In this document: one piece after another, positions 43,759 through 52,181 of the stretch
How positions within the stretch are numbered: the first letter of the stretch is position 1
How the letters are laid out: each line of letters begins with the position of its first letter
Assembly: GCF_009707515.1 (NCBI RefSeq)
Contig: NZ_WLYI01000027.1
Location: 1-64,000, forward strand
Source: Pseudomonas karstica
GTDB lineage: Bacteria; Pseudomonadota; Gammaproteobacteria; Pseudomonadales; Pseudomonadaceae
DNA length: 64,000 nucleotides
Reading direction: 5' to 3'
Notes under the pieces: generated by a model
Databases searched by the model: none
The model's input: only the letters and a program-made list of their open reading frames with translations
What the model was told of the DNA's origin: nothing
Translations under genes and position numbers: made by a program

Positions 43759-45962
43759 CGATTGAACAAGCCTTTCAGGGCGTCTTTGAGCTTGGGGTTT
43801 ACCTTGTCGAGCTTCTCTTCAAGTTTCTCGCCGAGCTTGTTGCCGGCCGCCTTGATGGCGACCTGGCTCAGGCCGTCCTTGTCCAGGCGGCAAGCCTTGG
43901 CGCCCAACTCCAGCGGGCCGCGGCAGCGCAGGGGGACTTCGATGCCCCGGAAGTTCGAACCCACCTGGCAAGCAGGGTCCGGCATATCACGCTTGTCGCC
44001 TTCGACGATGATGCCTACACGGTAGTCCATGCCCAGCACGCGCAGGTCGACGTCACCGTTGCCGTTGACGGTCAGGCCGGGAATGCGCACTTTCAGGTCC
44101 GGATTGCTGGCCACGCCGTTACGGAAGGTCAGGTTGCCCTTGAGCTCCTGGAAAGGTGTGTCCTTGCCCCGTGGTTCGCTGCTGAGGGTTTTGCGGTTGA
44201 GCAAGGCGATGCCGGTGCACAACTGCTGTTCGATATTGGCATTGAGCAACACGCCGTTGGTGATCACGAAGCTGGCGGTGCCGTTGAGGCTGTCGATCAA
44301 GGCTTTCTGGCTGTTGCCACGGCCGCTCAGGTTGCTGTCGAGGGTGACTTGGCCCTTGATCGGCGGTTTTTTCCCTTGGGCTTGCAGGATCTGCTCCACC
44401 GGCACTTGCTTGATGTGGGTTTGCAGGGCAAGCACCGGTACATCCTGGCGTACGTCGAGGTTGCCGTTGGCTTGGAAGGTGCCGTTGTAGAGGCCACCGC
44501 TCAGGGTGTCGAGCTTGAGCTGGCCGCCCAGGCCGGAGGCTTTGAGTGCTGCGTTCTGGATCGGCAGCTGGCTCAGGGTCAGTTGGCCGAATGCAAGGTC
44601 AGCATCCACGTCCAGGGTGCGCAGGCGAGTCAGCGGCAACAGTTTGTCGGTGCTCCAGGCGCCTTTGGTCGGAGCGTCGGGCAGCGGTGAGTTGCCACCT
44701 GTGGCCATGGCGCCGGCTTCGCTACTCTGGACTTCGGCCTGGCGGGCGGCGGCGGCACTGTTGGCCGCCTCGGACTTGGCTGGCAGGTAGTTGTCGGCGT
44801 TGAAGGTGTCTGCCTTGAGCTGGAGGCGCAAGGATTGCTTGGCGAAATCGTCCACGGCGATGCGACCGGTGAAGGTGCTGGCGTCGAGTTTCAGGTTGAG
44901 GTCTTCCAGGGCCAGGCTGGTAGGCGTGCCCTTGAGGCGGCTGACCAGTTCGACCTTGCTCAGGCTGCCTGGGGCCATGGCCGGCAGGGTGTGGCCGACG
45001 CTATCGAGGAACTTGGCCAGGTCGAACTGGGCGATCGACAGGGCGCCGCTGATCTGCGGTGTCTTGTCCAGGTCGTTGACCTTCAGTTCGCCCAAGGCCC
45101 GCAGTTGGTTGGCCGAGAGTTTCAGGCTGGTCCATTCGGCAATATTGGCCGACATGTCTACCAACAACTGGCCTTGGGTCGCGAAGCTCAAGGTCTTGTC
45201 TTGCAGCGGCTCGCCGGTGGCTTCACCGGAAAACTTCATGTCTTCAAACTGATAGCGCTTGAGCGCGCGATCAAAGCGCAGTTCACCGCTGAGCTCACTC
45301 TTGACCCGCATGACCGGCTGGTTGCTGCCGAAAAAGGCTGTCAGCTTGACCGGGATGCTCGTGCCTTCATGCACGGCTCCGGTGCTCAACTGGATGCTTT
45401 CGGCGCTGAACTGCTTGCCGGTCTGTTCGTCGTGGTATTCGATGCGAGCGTTGTTGACCGTCAGGCTGTCGATGTCCAGGCGGATTGGCTGCGAGGGCTT
45501 CTGCGCAGCTGGCGCGGCATCGGGTGTGGCCGGGGCATCAGTGGCAGAGGCGAGCGGAGTAGCCTTGCCGATGTCTTCCCAGTTGCCGTGGCCTTGCTTG
45601 TCACGGTTCAGGCGCAGGTTCAGGCCTTCGACACGTACGTCGCTCATCTGCACTTCGCGGCGCAACAGGGGCAACACGCGCACCGACAGGCCGAGCATTT
45701 GCAGGTCGGCGAACGGTTGGGTCGGGTTGGCCAGGGTCGCGACGCTGGCTTCGTGCAATTCCAGGCCCAGCCAGGGGAACAGGCTCCAGCCGATGTCGCC
45801 ATTGAGCGTCAGCTCGATGTGGGCCTTGTCGCGGGCTATCTGGCGGATCTCGTCTTTATAGTCGTTGGGATCGAAGAGATGGGTCAGGGCAAAGCCTAGA
45901 GCCACAATGATCAGCAACAGCCCGAGGAGCACCAGACCCAGGATTTTGCCGAACGCTTTCAT
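43755..45962 (-). CDS. AsmA-family inner-membrane protein
   Basis: 735 residues with an N-terminal membrane anchor (ILGLVLLGLLLIIVALGFALTHLF) and a large periplasmic beta-rich region of the AsmA type (NDYKDEIRQIA near the start, then LNGDIGWSLFPWLGLELHEASV). The C-terminal AsmA_2-like part includes QVTLDSNLSGRGNSQKALIDSLNGTASF. The family resembles lipid-transfer proteins that bridge the inner and outer membranes. Start ATG 45962 follows AAGGAC. First gene of the operon with mutY and yggX. Confidence 0.9.
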   Translation of the reverse strand: MKAFGKILGLVLLGLLLIIVALGFALTHLFDPNDYKDEIRQIARDKAHIELTLNGDIGWSLFPWLGLELHEASVATLANPTQPFADLQMLGLSVRVLPLLRREVQMSDVRVEGLNLRLNRDKQGHGNWEDIGKATPLASATDAPATPDAAPAAQKPSQPIRLDIDSLTVNNARIEYHDEQTGKQFSAESIQLSTGAVHEGTSIPVKLTAFFGSNQPVMRVKSELSGELRFDRALKRYQFEDMKFSGEATGEPLQDKTLSFATQGQLLVDMSANIAEWTSLKLSANQLRALGELKVNDLDKTPQISGALSIAQFDLAKFLDSVGHTLPAMAPGSLSKVELVSRLKGTPTSLALEDLNLKLDASTFTGRIAVDDFAKQSLRLQLKADTFNADNYLPAKSEAANSAAAARQAEVQSSEAGAMATGGNSPLPDAPTKGAWSTDKLLPLTRLRTLDVDADLAFGQLTLSQLPIQNAALKASGLGGQLKLDTLSGGLYNGTFQANGNLDVRQDVPVLALQTHIKQVPVEQILQAQGKKPPIKGQVTLDSNLSGRGNSQKALIDSLNGTASFVITNGVLLNANIEQQLCTGIALLNRKTLSSEPRGKDTPFQELKGNLTFRNGVASNPDLKVRIPGLTVNGNGDVDLRVLGMDYRVGIIVEGDKRDMPDPACQVGSNFRGIEVPLRCRGPLELGAKACRLDKDGLSQVAIKAAGNKLGEKLEEKLDKVNPKLKDALKGLFNR

Positions 45963-46259
45963 GGGCGAGTCCTTGTATGTCGATTTCAAAAATTAGCCAA
46001 AGAGTATAACGCCCGCAGGCGTGCGGCTGTTTATGGATCGTTACATGGAGTCAAACAAAACAGATATCACTGAAAAAGGTGATGTCAGTTTGGTTTTTCT
46101 GTCACCCACAGATGCTAATCTCTGCGCGTTCGTCCGCCTTCTGCGACTAAACGTCGCGCTTACAGGGAGCTTTACTCAACAAAACGGCCACGCCTTGCGT
46201 GCAAAGGCCGAGGGGAAGAGTGCCTGACGGACGCATACTAATAACTGGGGGAAACACCA
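45963..46259. other. Intergenic control region upstream of the OFA permease
   Basis: No gene is credited. It contains an inverted pair GGTGA/TCACC (46079-46111 region) and a hairpin CGGCC/GGCCG about 60-75 bases before the permease start. Confidence 0.4.
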
Positions 46260-47921
46260 ATGACCACTAGCACTGCGGCAGGTATCACTGCCGCACAGCC
46301 TGCGTTCCTGTCCAAGGAGCGCATCATCGCCAAACCTGGCTTCAACCGTTGGCTGGTACCACCGGCCGCCCTGGCCATCCACCTGTGCATCGGCATGGCT
46401 TATGGCTTCTCGGTATTCTGGCTGCCACTGTCCAAGGCCCTGGGCATTACCACTCCCGTGGCTTGCGCGCCGGACATGAGCTTTATCGCTCAAGTCTTTT
46501 CGTCCCAATGCGACTGGCCCATCTCCATGCTGGGCTGGATCTACACCCTGTTCTTCATCTTCCTGGGCTGCTCGGCAGCGATCTGGGGTGGCTGGCTGGA
46601 ACATGCCGGGCCACGTAAGGCGGGCGTTGTTTCGGCATTGTGCTGGTGTGGCGGCCTGTTGATCTCTGCGTTGGGGATTTATACCCACCAGATATGGCTG
46701 ATGTGGATCGGCTCCGGGGTCATTGGTGGCATCGGTCTGGGCCTGGGCTACATCTCACCGGTCTCAACCTTGATCAAGTGGTTCCCGGACAAGCGCGGCA
46801 TGGCCACTGGCATGGCAATCATGGGCTTTGGTGGCGGCGCGATGGTCGGGGCTCCCCTGGCGGCGGCGCTGATGGGGCACTTTGCTTCGCCTACCAGTGT
46901 TGGCGTGTGGCAGAGCTTCCTGGTGATGGCCGCGATCTACTTCGTATTCATGATCGGCGGCGCTTTGTCCTACCGCGTTCCGCCGACCGGCTGGAAGCCT
47001 GAAGGCTGGTCTGCGCCGGTGAAAAAAGCCAGCAGCGCGATGATCACTCACCGTCACGTGCACGTTAACGTGGCCTGGAAAACTCCACAGTTCCGCCTGG
47101 TGTGGTTGGTGCTGTGCCTGAACGTATCCGCCGGTATTGGCATCCTCGGCATGGCCTCGCCACTGCTGCAGGAAGTGTTTGGTGGCAAGTTGCTGGGCGT
47201 TGATGTGCCGTTCGGTCAACTGGATGCTGGCCAACTGGCTTCCATCGCGGCCATCGCGGCCGGCTTCACCGGCCTGCTGAGCCTGTTCAACATTGGTGGC
47301 CGGTTCTTCTGGGCTTCGTTCTCGGATTACCTTGGCCGCAAAAACACCTACTTCGTGTTTTTCGCCCTGGGCTTTGCCCTGTATGCGCTGATCCCGAACC
47401 TTGGGCATCTGGGCAGCGTGGCGCTGTTCGTGGCGGCGTTCTGCGTCATTCTGTCGATGTACGGCGGTGGTTTTTCGACGGTCCCGGCCTACCTGGCGGA
47501 CCTGTTCGGCACGCAAATGGTCGGTGCGATCCATGGTCGTCTGCTGACGGCATGGGCGGCGGCTGGTGTGTTGGGCCCGGTGTTGGTGAACTACCTGCGT
47601 GAGTATCAGTTGAGCATTGGCGTGGAACGCGCTGCTGCTTACGACATCACCTTGTACATCCTCGCGGGGCTGCTGGTGCTGGGCTTTATCTGCAACCTGC
47701 TGGTACGACCGGTTGCCGACAAGTACTTCATGACCGACGAGGAACTGGCGGCCGAACAGGCGCTGGGTCATGACAAAGGTGCTGATGCGACCACCGTGCT
47801 GGAGTGGAAAGCCAACCCAAGCACCGTGCCGATGGCCATTGCGGCCTGGTTGGCGGTGGGTATTCCGTTGGCGTGGGGTGTGTGGGTGACCCTGCAGAAG
47901 ACGGCGGTACTGTTCCACTAA
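46260..47921 (+). CDS. OFA-family MFS permease with fused small subunit
   Basis: 553 residues. Twelve MFS helices of the oxalate/formate antiporter type, with the loop WFPDKRGMATGMAIMGFGGGAMVG and the motif GRFFWASFSDYLGRKNTYFVF. After the usual end there is a further segment, VPMAIAAWLAVGIPLAWGVWVTLQKTAVLF, which in many proteobacteria is a separate short membrane protein encoded next to OFA permeases. Here it is fused to the C-terminus. A monocarboxylate, formate or oxalate substrate is plausible. Upstream of the his operon but not obviously related to it. Confidence 0.88.
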   Translation: MTTSTAAGITAAQPAFLSKERIIAKPGFNRWLVPPAALAIHLCIGMAYGFSVFWLPLSKALGITTPVACAPDMSFIAQVFSSQCDWPISMLGWIYTLFFIFLGCSAAIWGGWLEHAGPRKAGVVSALCWCGGLLISALGIYTHQIWLMWIGSGVIGGIGLGLGYISPVSTLIKWFPDKRGMATGMAIMGFGGGAMVGAPLAAALMGHFASPTSVGVWQSFLVMAAIYFVFMIGGALSYRVPPTGWKPEGWSAPVKKASSAMITHRHVHVNVAWKTPQFRLVWLVLCLNVSAGIGILGMASPLLQEVFGGKLLGVDVPFGQLDAGQLASIAAIAAGFTGLLSLFNIGGRFFWASFSDYLGRKNTYFVFFALGFALYALIPNLGHLGSVALFVAAFCVILSMYGGGFSTVPAYLADLFGTQMVGAIHGRLLTAWAAAGVLGPVLVNYLREYQLSIGVERAAAYDITLYILAGLLVLGFICNLLVRPVADKYFMTDEELAAEQALGHDKGADATTVLEWKANPSTVPMAIAAWLAVGIPLAWGVWVTLQKTAVLFH

Positions 47922-47933
47922 CACCGCTATAGC

Positions 47934-47967
47934 TGATCGTTCCCATGCTTTGCGTGGGAGCGATCAT
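47934..47967. repeat. REP-like palindrome
   Basis: GATCGTTCCCA and TGGGAGCGATC pair around CTTTGCG. Related GATCGTTCCC units occur near 59172, 61979 and 62103. Confidence 0.7.
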
Positions 47968-48044
47968 CAATCAAAAGCCCGCTTGCTTCCACATGTACGC
48001 ACATGTCTATTTCCGACGCTCCATCAGTCTTATCCCCTCCGATG

Positions 48045-48073
48045 TTTCTGTTTAGCGCCCGCGCCCCTATAAT
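48045..48073 (+). promoter_or_regulatory. Probable sigma70 promoter of the his operon
   Basis: A perfect TATAAT at 48068-48073, with a weak -35 (TTTCTG) 17 bases upstream, 38 bases before hisB. Confidence 0.65.
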
Positions 48074-48111
48074 GGCTGCCTTTTTCGCCCAATGATTTTG
48101 CGGAGCTGGTG

Positions 48112-48705
48112 ATGGCCGAACGTAAGGCGTCTGTCGAGCGCGATACCCTGGAAACCCAGATCAAAGCCTCGATCAACCTGGATGGCACCGGAAAGGCCCG
48201 ATTTGATATCGGTGTACCTTTTCTTGAGCACATGCTGGACCAAATTGCCCGTCATGGGCTGATCGACCTGGATATCGTCAGCAAGGGCGACCTGCATATC
48301 GACGACCACCACACCGTGGAGGATGTCGGTATCACCCTCGGCCAGGCTTTTGCCAAGGCCATCGGCGATAAAAAAGGCATCCGTCGTTACGGCCACGCCT
48401 ATGTGCCGCTGGATGAAGCGCTGTCGCGGGTGGTCATCGACTTCTCCGGCCGTCCTGGCCTGCAGATGCACGTGCCGTATACCCGTGCCACCGTGGGCGG
48501 TTTTGACGTTGACCTGTTCCAGGAATTTTTCCAGGGCTTCGTCAACCACGCCAACGTCAGCCTGCACATCGACAACCTGCGCGGCACCAACACCCACCAC
48601 CAGATCGAGACCGTCTTCAAGGCCTTCGGTCGCGCCCTGCGCATGGCCGTGGAGCTGGACGAGCGTATGGCTGGGCAAATGCCGTCGACCAAGGGCGTCC
48701 TGTAA
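48112..48705 (+). CDS. hisB: Imidazoleglycerol-phosphate dehydratase
   Basis: 197 residues, the single-domain HisB without phosphatase. Sixth step of histidine synthesis. Metal-binding His motifs are EHMLDQIARHG, DDHHTVEDVG and NTHHQIETVFKAFGRA. The ATG at 48112 follows GGAG with six-base spacing and is preferred to the GTG at 48109. Its stop shares a base with the hisH start (TAATG). Confidence 0.97.
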   Translation: MAERKASVERDTLETQIKASINLDGTGKARFDIGVPFLEHMLDQIARHGLIDLDIVSKGDLHIDDHHTVEDVGITLGQAFAKAIGDKKGIRRYGHAYVPLDEALSRVVIDFSGRPGLQMHVPYTRATVGGFDVDLFQEFFQGFVNHANVSLHIDNLRGTNTHHQIETVFKAFGRALRMAVELDERMAGQMPSTKGVL

Positions 48706-49343
48706 TGCAGACGGTCGCGGTTATCGACTACGGCATGGGTAACCTGCACTCGGTGGCCAAGGCCCTTGAGCACGTAGGTGCCGGCAAGGTATTGATCACC
48801 AGCGATGCCGATGTGATTCGAGAAGCCGACCGGGTGGTATTCCCGGGGGTAGGCGCGATTCGCGACTGCATGGCCGAGATTCGCCGCCTGGGCTTCGACA
48901 GCCTGGTGCGCGAAGTCAGCCAGGACCGGCCGTTTCTCGGTATCTGCGTGGGCATGCAAGCCTTGCTCGACAACAGTGAAGAGAACGGCGGCGTCGACTG
49001 CATCGGCCTGTTCCCTGGCCAGGTGAAATTCTTCGGCAAGGACCTGCATGAAGACGGCGAGCACCTGAAAGTCCCGCACATGGGCTGGAACGAAGTTCGT
49101 CAGACCGTGGATCACCCACTGTGGCACGAGGTCCCGGACCTGGCGCGTTTCTACTTCGTCCACAGCTATTACATCGCCGCCGGTAATCCGGGCCAGGTGG
49201 TGGGTGGTGGGCATTACGGCGTCGACTTCGCCGCGGCCCTGGCTGATGGTTCGCGCTTTGCCGTGCAGTTCCATCCGGAGAAGAGCCATACCCATGGCCT
49301 GCAATTGCTGCAGAACTTCGCCGCCTGGGACGGGCGCTGGTAA
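48705..49343 (+). CDS. hisH: Imidazole glycerol phosphate synthase, glutaminase subunit
   Basis: 212 residues. Class I glutamine amidotransferase: nucleophile Cys 81 in LGICVGMQALL, with the His and Glu in AVQFHPEKSHTHG. Supplies ammonia through a tunnel to HisF. It overlaps hisB by one base and the DUF2164 gene by one base. Confidence 0.97.
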   Translation: MQTVAVIDYGMGNLHSVAKALEHVGAGKVLITSDADVIREADRVVFPGVGAIRDCMAEIRRLGFDSLVREVSQDRPFLGICVGMQALLDNSEENGGVDCIGLFPGQVKFFGKDLHEDGEHLKVPHMGWNEVRQTVDHPLWHEVPDLARFYFVHSYYIAAGNPGQVVGGGHYGVDFAAALADGSRFAVQFHPEKSHTHGLQLLQNFAAWDGRW

Positions 49344-49600
49344 TGGCCAGGAAGGTCAAGCCGCCGATCTTGACCCTCACTCCCCAGCAGGAGAGTGAGG
49401 CGACCGACAAGATCAAGCGATTCATGGAGGATCGCTTCGAGCTCAAGCTGGGCTCGTTCGAGGTGGCTGAGATCCTCGAGCTGTTCACCACCGAAATTGC
49501 TCCGCACTATTACAACCGGGCGATTTTCGATGTGCAGGCGCACCTTAAAGAAAGGTTCGAAAGCATCGAAAGTGATTTGTGGGCGCTTGAAAAGAATTGA
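49343..49600 (+). CDS. DUF2164-family protein
   Basis: 85 residues of the DUF2164 family: LTPQQESEATDKIKRFMEDRFELKLGSFEVAEILELFTTEIAPHYYNRAI. Function unknown. It overlaps the hisH stop (TAATG) and sits inside the his operon, so it is expressed with histidine synthesis; a role there is not shown. Confidence 0.88.
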   Translation: MARKVKPPILTLTPQQESEATDKIKRFMEDRFELKLGSFEVAEILELFTTEIAPHYYNRAIFDVQAHLKERFESIESDLWALEKN

Positions 49601-49602
49601 AG

Positions 49603-49685
49603 CAGCTGCAAGCTCCACGCTTAAAGCTGCAAGAATTGAAACGCGTGCTTGCTTGCAGCTTATCGCTCGCAGCTTGCAGCTCTTT
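49603..49685. repeat. Palindromic CTGCAAGC-type repeat between DUF2164 and hisA
   Basis: Several copies of GCTGCAAG and its complement CTTGCAGC form an imperfect long palindrome. A related element lies between hisA and hisF (50455-50516). Confidence 0.65.
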
Positions 49686-49699
49686 GACGAAGGAAAAGC

Positions 49700-50449
49700 A
49701 TGCTCATTATTCCCGCTATCGATCTCAAGGACGGCGCTTGCGTACGTCTGCGCCAGGGCCGCATGGAAGACTCCACGGTGTTCTCCGATGACCCGGTGAG
49801 CATGGCCGCCAAGTGGGTGGAAGGCGGCTGCCGTCGCCTGCACCTGGTGGACTTGAACGGTGCGTTCGAAGGTCAGCCAGTAAACGGTGAAGTGGTCACT
49901 GCGATCGCCAAGCGCTATCCGAACCTGCCGATCCAGATCGGCGGTGGGATTCGCTCCCTGGAAACCATCGAGCACTACGTGAAAGCGGGCGTGAGCTACG
50001 TGATCATTGGCACCAAGGCCGTGAAAGATCCGGCGTTCGTGGCTGAAGCTTGCCGTGCGTTCCCGGGCAAGGTCATCGTTGGCCTGGACGCCAAGGACGG
50101 TTTCGTCGCCACTGACGGTTGGGCTGAAATCAGCACCGTGCAAGTGATCGACCTGGCCAGGCAATTCGAAGCTGACGGCGTATCCGCCATCGTTTACACC
50201 GACATCGCCAAAGACGGCATGATGCAGGGCTGCAACGTACCGTTCACCGCTGCGCTGGCTGCTGCAACAAAAATTCCCGTGATCGCTTCCGGTGGTATCC
50301 ACAACTTGGGCGATATCAAGTCGCTGCTGGACGCCAAGGCCCCGGGGATCATCGGTGCTATCACAGGTCGTGCGATTTATGAAGGCACTCTGGATGTGGC
50401 AGAGGCTCAAGCTTTCTGTGATGGCTACGCGGCCAGCTCCAAGTTCTAA
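49700..50449 (+). CDS. hisA: ProFAR isomerase
   Basis: 249 residues. Fourth step of histidine synthesis, a TIM barrel. Catalytic Asp residues are in IIPAIDLKDGACVRLRQG and IVYTDIAKDGMMQG; phosphate-binding loops IQIGGGIRS and IASGGIHNL. Separated from DUF2164 by a palindromic repeat. Confidence 0.97.
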   Translation: MLIIPAIDLKDGACVRLRQGRMEDSTVFSDDPVSMAAKWVEGGCRRLHLVDLNGAFEGQPVNGEVVTAIAKRYPNLPIQIGGGIRSLETIEHYVKAGVSYVIIGTKAVKDPAFVAEACRAFPGKVIVGLDAKDGFVATDGWAEISTVQVIDLARQFEADGVSAIVYTDIAKDGMMQGCNVPFTAALAAATKIPVIASGGIHNLGDIKSLLDAKAPGIIGAITGRAIYEGTLDVAEAQAFCDGYAASSKF

Positions 50450-50456
50450 GCCGTAA

Positions 50457-50492
50457 GCTGCAAGTAGAAGCCGATCTGCTTCTACTTGCAGC
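50457..50492. repeat. Perfect 15-bp hairpin between hisA and hisF
   Basis: GCTGCAAGTAGAAGC (50457-50471) and its exact reverse complement (50478-50492) flank a 6-base loop. It belongs to the same CTGCAAG family as 49603-49685. There is no T run, and hisF continues 41 bases later, so it may modulate mRNA stability rather than terminate. Confidence 0.8.
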
Positions 50493-50532
50493 GTGTAGCT
50501 TGTAGCTTGCAATTCTTATCGGAGATAAGTCC

Positions 50533-51303
50533 ATGGCGTTAGCCAAGCGCATCATCCCTTGCCTGGATGTCGACAATGGTCGCGTGGTCAAGGGCGTCAA
50601 GTTCGAGAACATCCGTGACGCCGGCGACCCGGTGGAAATCGCCCGTCGTTACGACGAGCAAGGTGCTGATGAGATTACCTTTCTAGACATCACCGCCAGC
50701 GTTGATGGTCGTGACACCACGCTGCATACCGTCGAGCGCATGGCCAGCCAGGTGTTTATCCCACTGACCGTCGGCGGTGGCGTGCGCACCGTGCAAGATA
50801 TTCGCAACCTGCTCAATGCAGGGGCCGACAAGGTCTCGATTAACACCGCCGCGGTGTTCAATCCAGAGTTCGTTGGCGAAGCCGCGCAGCATTTCGGTTC
50901 ACAATGCATCGTCGTTGCCATCGATGCCAAGAAGGTTTCCGGGCCGGGCGAAACCCCGCGCTGGGAGATTTTCACCCACGGCGGGCGCAAGCCTACCGGG
51001 CTGGACGCGGTGGAGTGGGCGATGAAGATGGAAAGCCTGGGTGCCGGGGAAATCCTGCTGACCAGCATGGACCAGGACGGCATGAAAAACGGCTTCGACC
51101 TGGGTGTGACCCGTGCCATCAGCGATGCCCTGGGCATTCCCGTGATCGCTTCCGGTGGTGTCGGCAACCTGCAGCATCTTGCCGATGGTGTGATCGAAGG
51201 CCATGCCAGTGCGGTACTGGCTGCGAGCATTTTCCATTTCGGCGAATACACCGTTCCCGAGGCCAAGGCCTACATGGCCGCGCGCGGCATCGTCGTACGC
51301 TAA
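50533..51303 (+). CDS. hisF: Imidazole glycerol phosphate synthase, cyclase subunit
   Basis: 256 residues. Joins ammonia from HisH to PRFAR and closes the imidazole ring. Catalytic Asp residues in IPCLDVDNGRVVKG and LTSMDQDGMKNGFD; phosphate loops VGGGVRT and IASGGVGN. Last gene of the his set in this window. Confidence 0.97.
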   Translation: MALAKRIIPCLDVDNGRVVKGVKFENIRDAGDPVEIARRYDEQGADEITFLDITASVDGRDTTLHTVERMASQVFIPLTVGGGVRTVQDIRNLLNAGADKVSINTAAVFNPEFVGEAAQHFGSQCIVVAIDAKKVSGPGETPRWEIFTHGGRKPTGLDAVEWAMKMESLGAGEILLTSMDQDGMKNGFDLGVTRAISDALGIPVIASGGVGNLQHLADGVIEGHASAVLAASIFHFGEYTVPEAKAYMAARGIVVR

Positions 51304-51313
51304 ACGTCACTGG

Positions 51314-51346
51314 GCCCCATGGCACGGCCTGGGCTTGCCATGGGGC
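51314..51346. terminator. Hairpin at the end of the his operon
   Basis: GCCCCATGGC and GCCATGGGGC pair perfectly around a 13-base loop, 11 bases after the hisF stop. A T run is missing, so terminator activity is uncertain. Confidence 0.5.
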
Positions 51347-51397
51347 TCGGTAACCGTTCAGGGTCGGCGCAGGTGTAGCTATTAACGCAACGAAGCG

Positions 51398-52180
51398 CTA
51401 GCGGTATTTACCGTCTTTGCCATGCCCCGCCATGGCTTGGTTACTGCGCACACTGATCATCAACTTGATATTGATCCACTCGACGCCCTGGGCCTTGAGT
51501 TTGGGCAACTCGCGCTCCAGCACTGCCAGGGTCTGTGGATAGGGGTGGCCGATCATCACCGCCGAACCCTGTTTGTGGGCCAGCTTGATGGCGGTCTGCA
51601 GTTGCTGGGTGATGGCCGCCTCGTTGCGTTCGTCATCGAGAAATACATCCCGCGAAACGCTGGCCAGGCCGATTTTCTGCGCTTGGGCAGCGGCCACGGT
51701 CTTGGCGCTGGTGCGGCTGTCGAGGAAGAACTTGTGGCGCCGTTGCAATTCGCCCATCAGCCAGGCCATGGCTTCAGGCTGTGCGGTCATGCGACTGCCC
51801 ATGTGGTTGTTGGTGCCACTGGCGTAGGGCACGGCCTTGAAGGCTGCGTCCAGGCGTTTGCCAAGTTCTTCGATGGACAGCTCGGGATGCCAGGCAAACG
51901 GGCCAGTGGCAGGGTCCATGGGCATGTGCAGGATGACAATTTTGCCGGCGCGATGAGCCTCGCGGGCAAACTCGGCAGCATGCGGGGTGTCGGGCATGAT
52001 CGCCGTGGTGACCGGGCCGGGCAAGGCCAGCACGCGACGATCACGGGGCAGGTTCTGGCCGAGGTCGTCGATGATCAAGCTCAGGTAGGCCTTGTGGGGC
52101 GTGGACTCGCCGCTGATCGGGGCGCCTTGGGCAACCCCGGCCAGACAGCATAGCAACGTGATGATCAGTCCATAATGCAT
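51398..52180 (-). CDS. Divergent polysaccharide deacetylase (YibQ-like)
   Basis: 260 residues with signal peptide MHYGLIITLLCCLAGVAQG. Family features are LSLIIDDLGQN, ILHMPMDP, NNHMGSRMT, FFLDSRTSA and MIGHPYPQTL. The usual metal-dependent deacetylase residues are partly altered, hence the name. The conserved envC, ctpA, yibQ order points to cell-wall maintenance. It begins directly after ctpA. Confidence 0.88.
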   Translation of the reverse strand: MHYGLIITLLCCLAGVAQGAPISGESTPHKAYLSLIIDDLGQNLPRDRRVLALPGPVTTAIMPDTPHAAEFAREAHRAGKIVILHMPMDPATGPFAWHPELSIEELGKRLDAAFKAVPYASGTNNHMGSRMTAQPEAMAWLMGELQRRHKFFLDSRTSAKTVAAAQAQKIGLASVSRDVFLDDERNEAAITQQLQTAIKLAHKQGSAVMIGHPYPQTLAVLERELPKLKAQGVEWINIKLMISVRSNQAMAGHGKDGKYR

Positions 52181-52181
52181 A

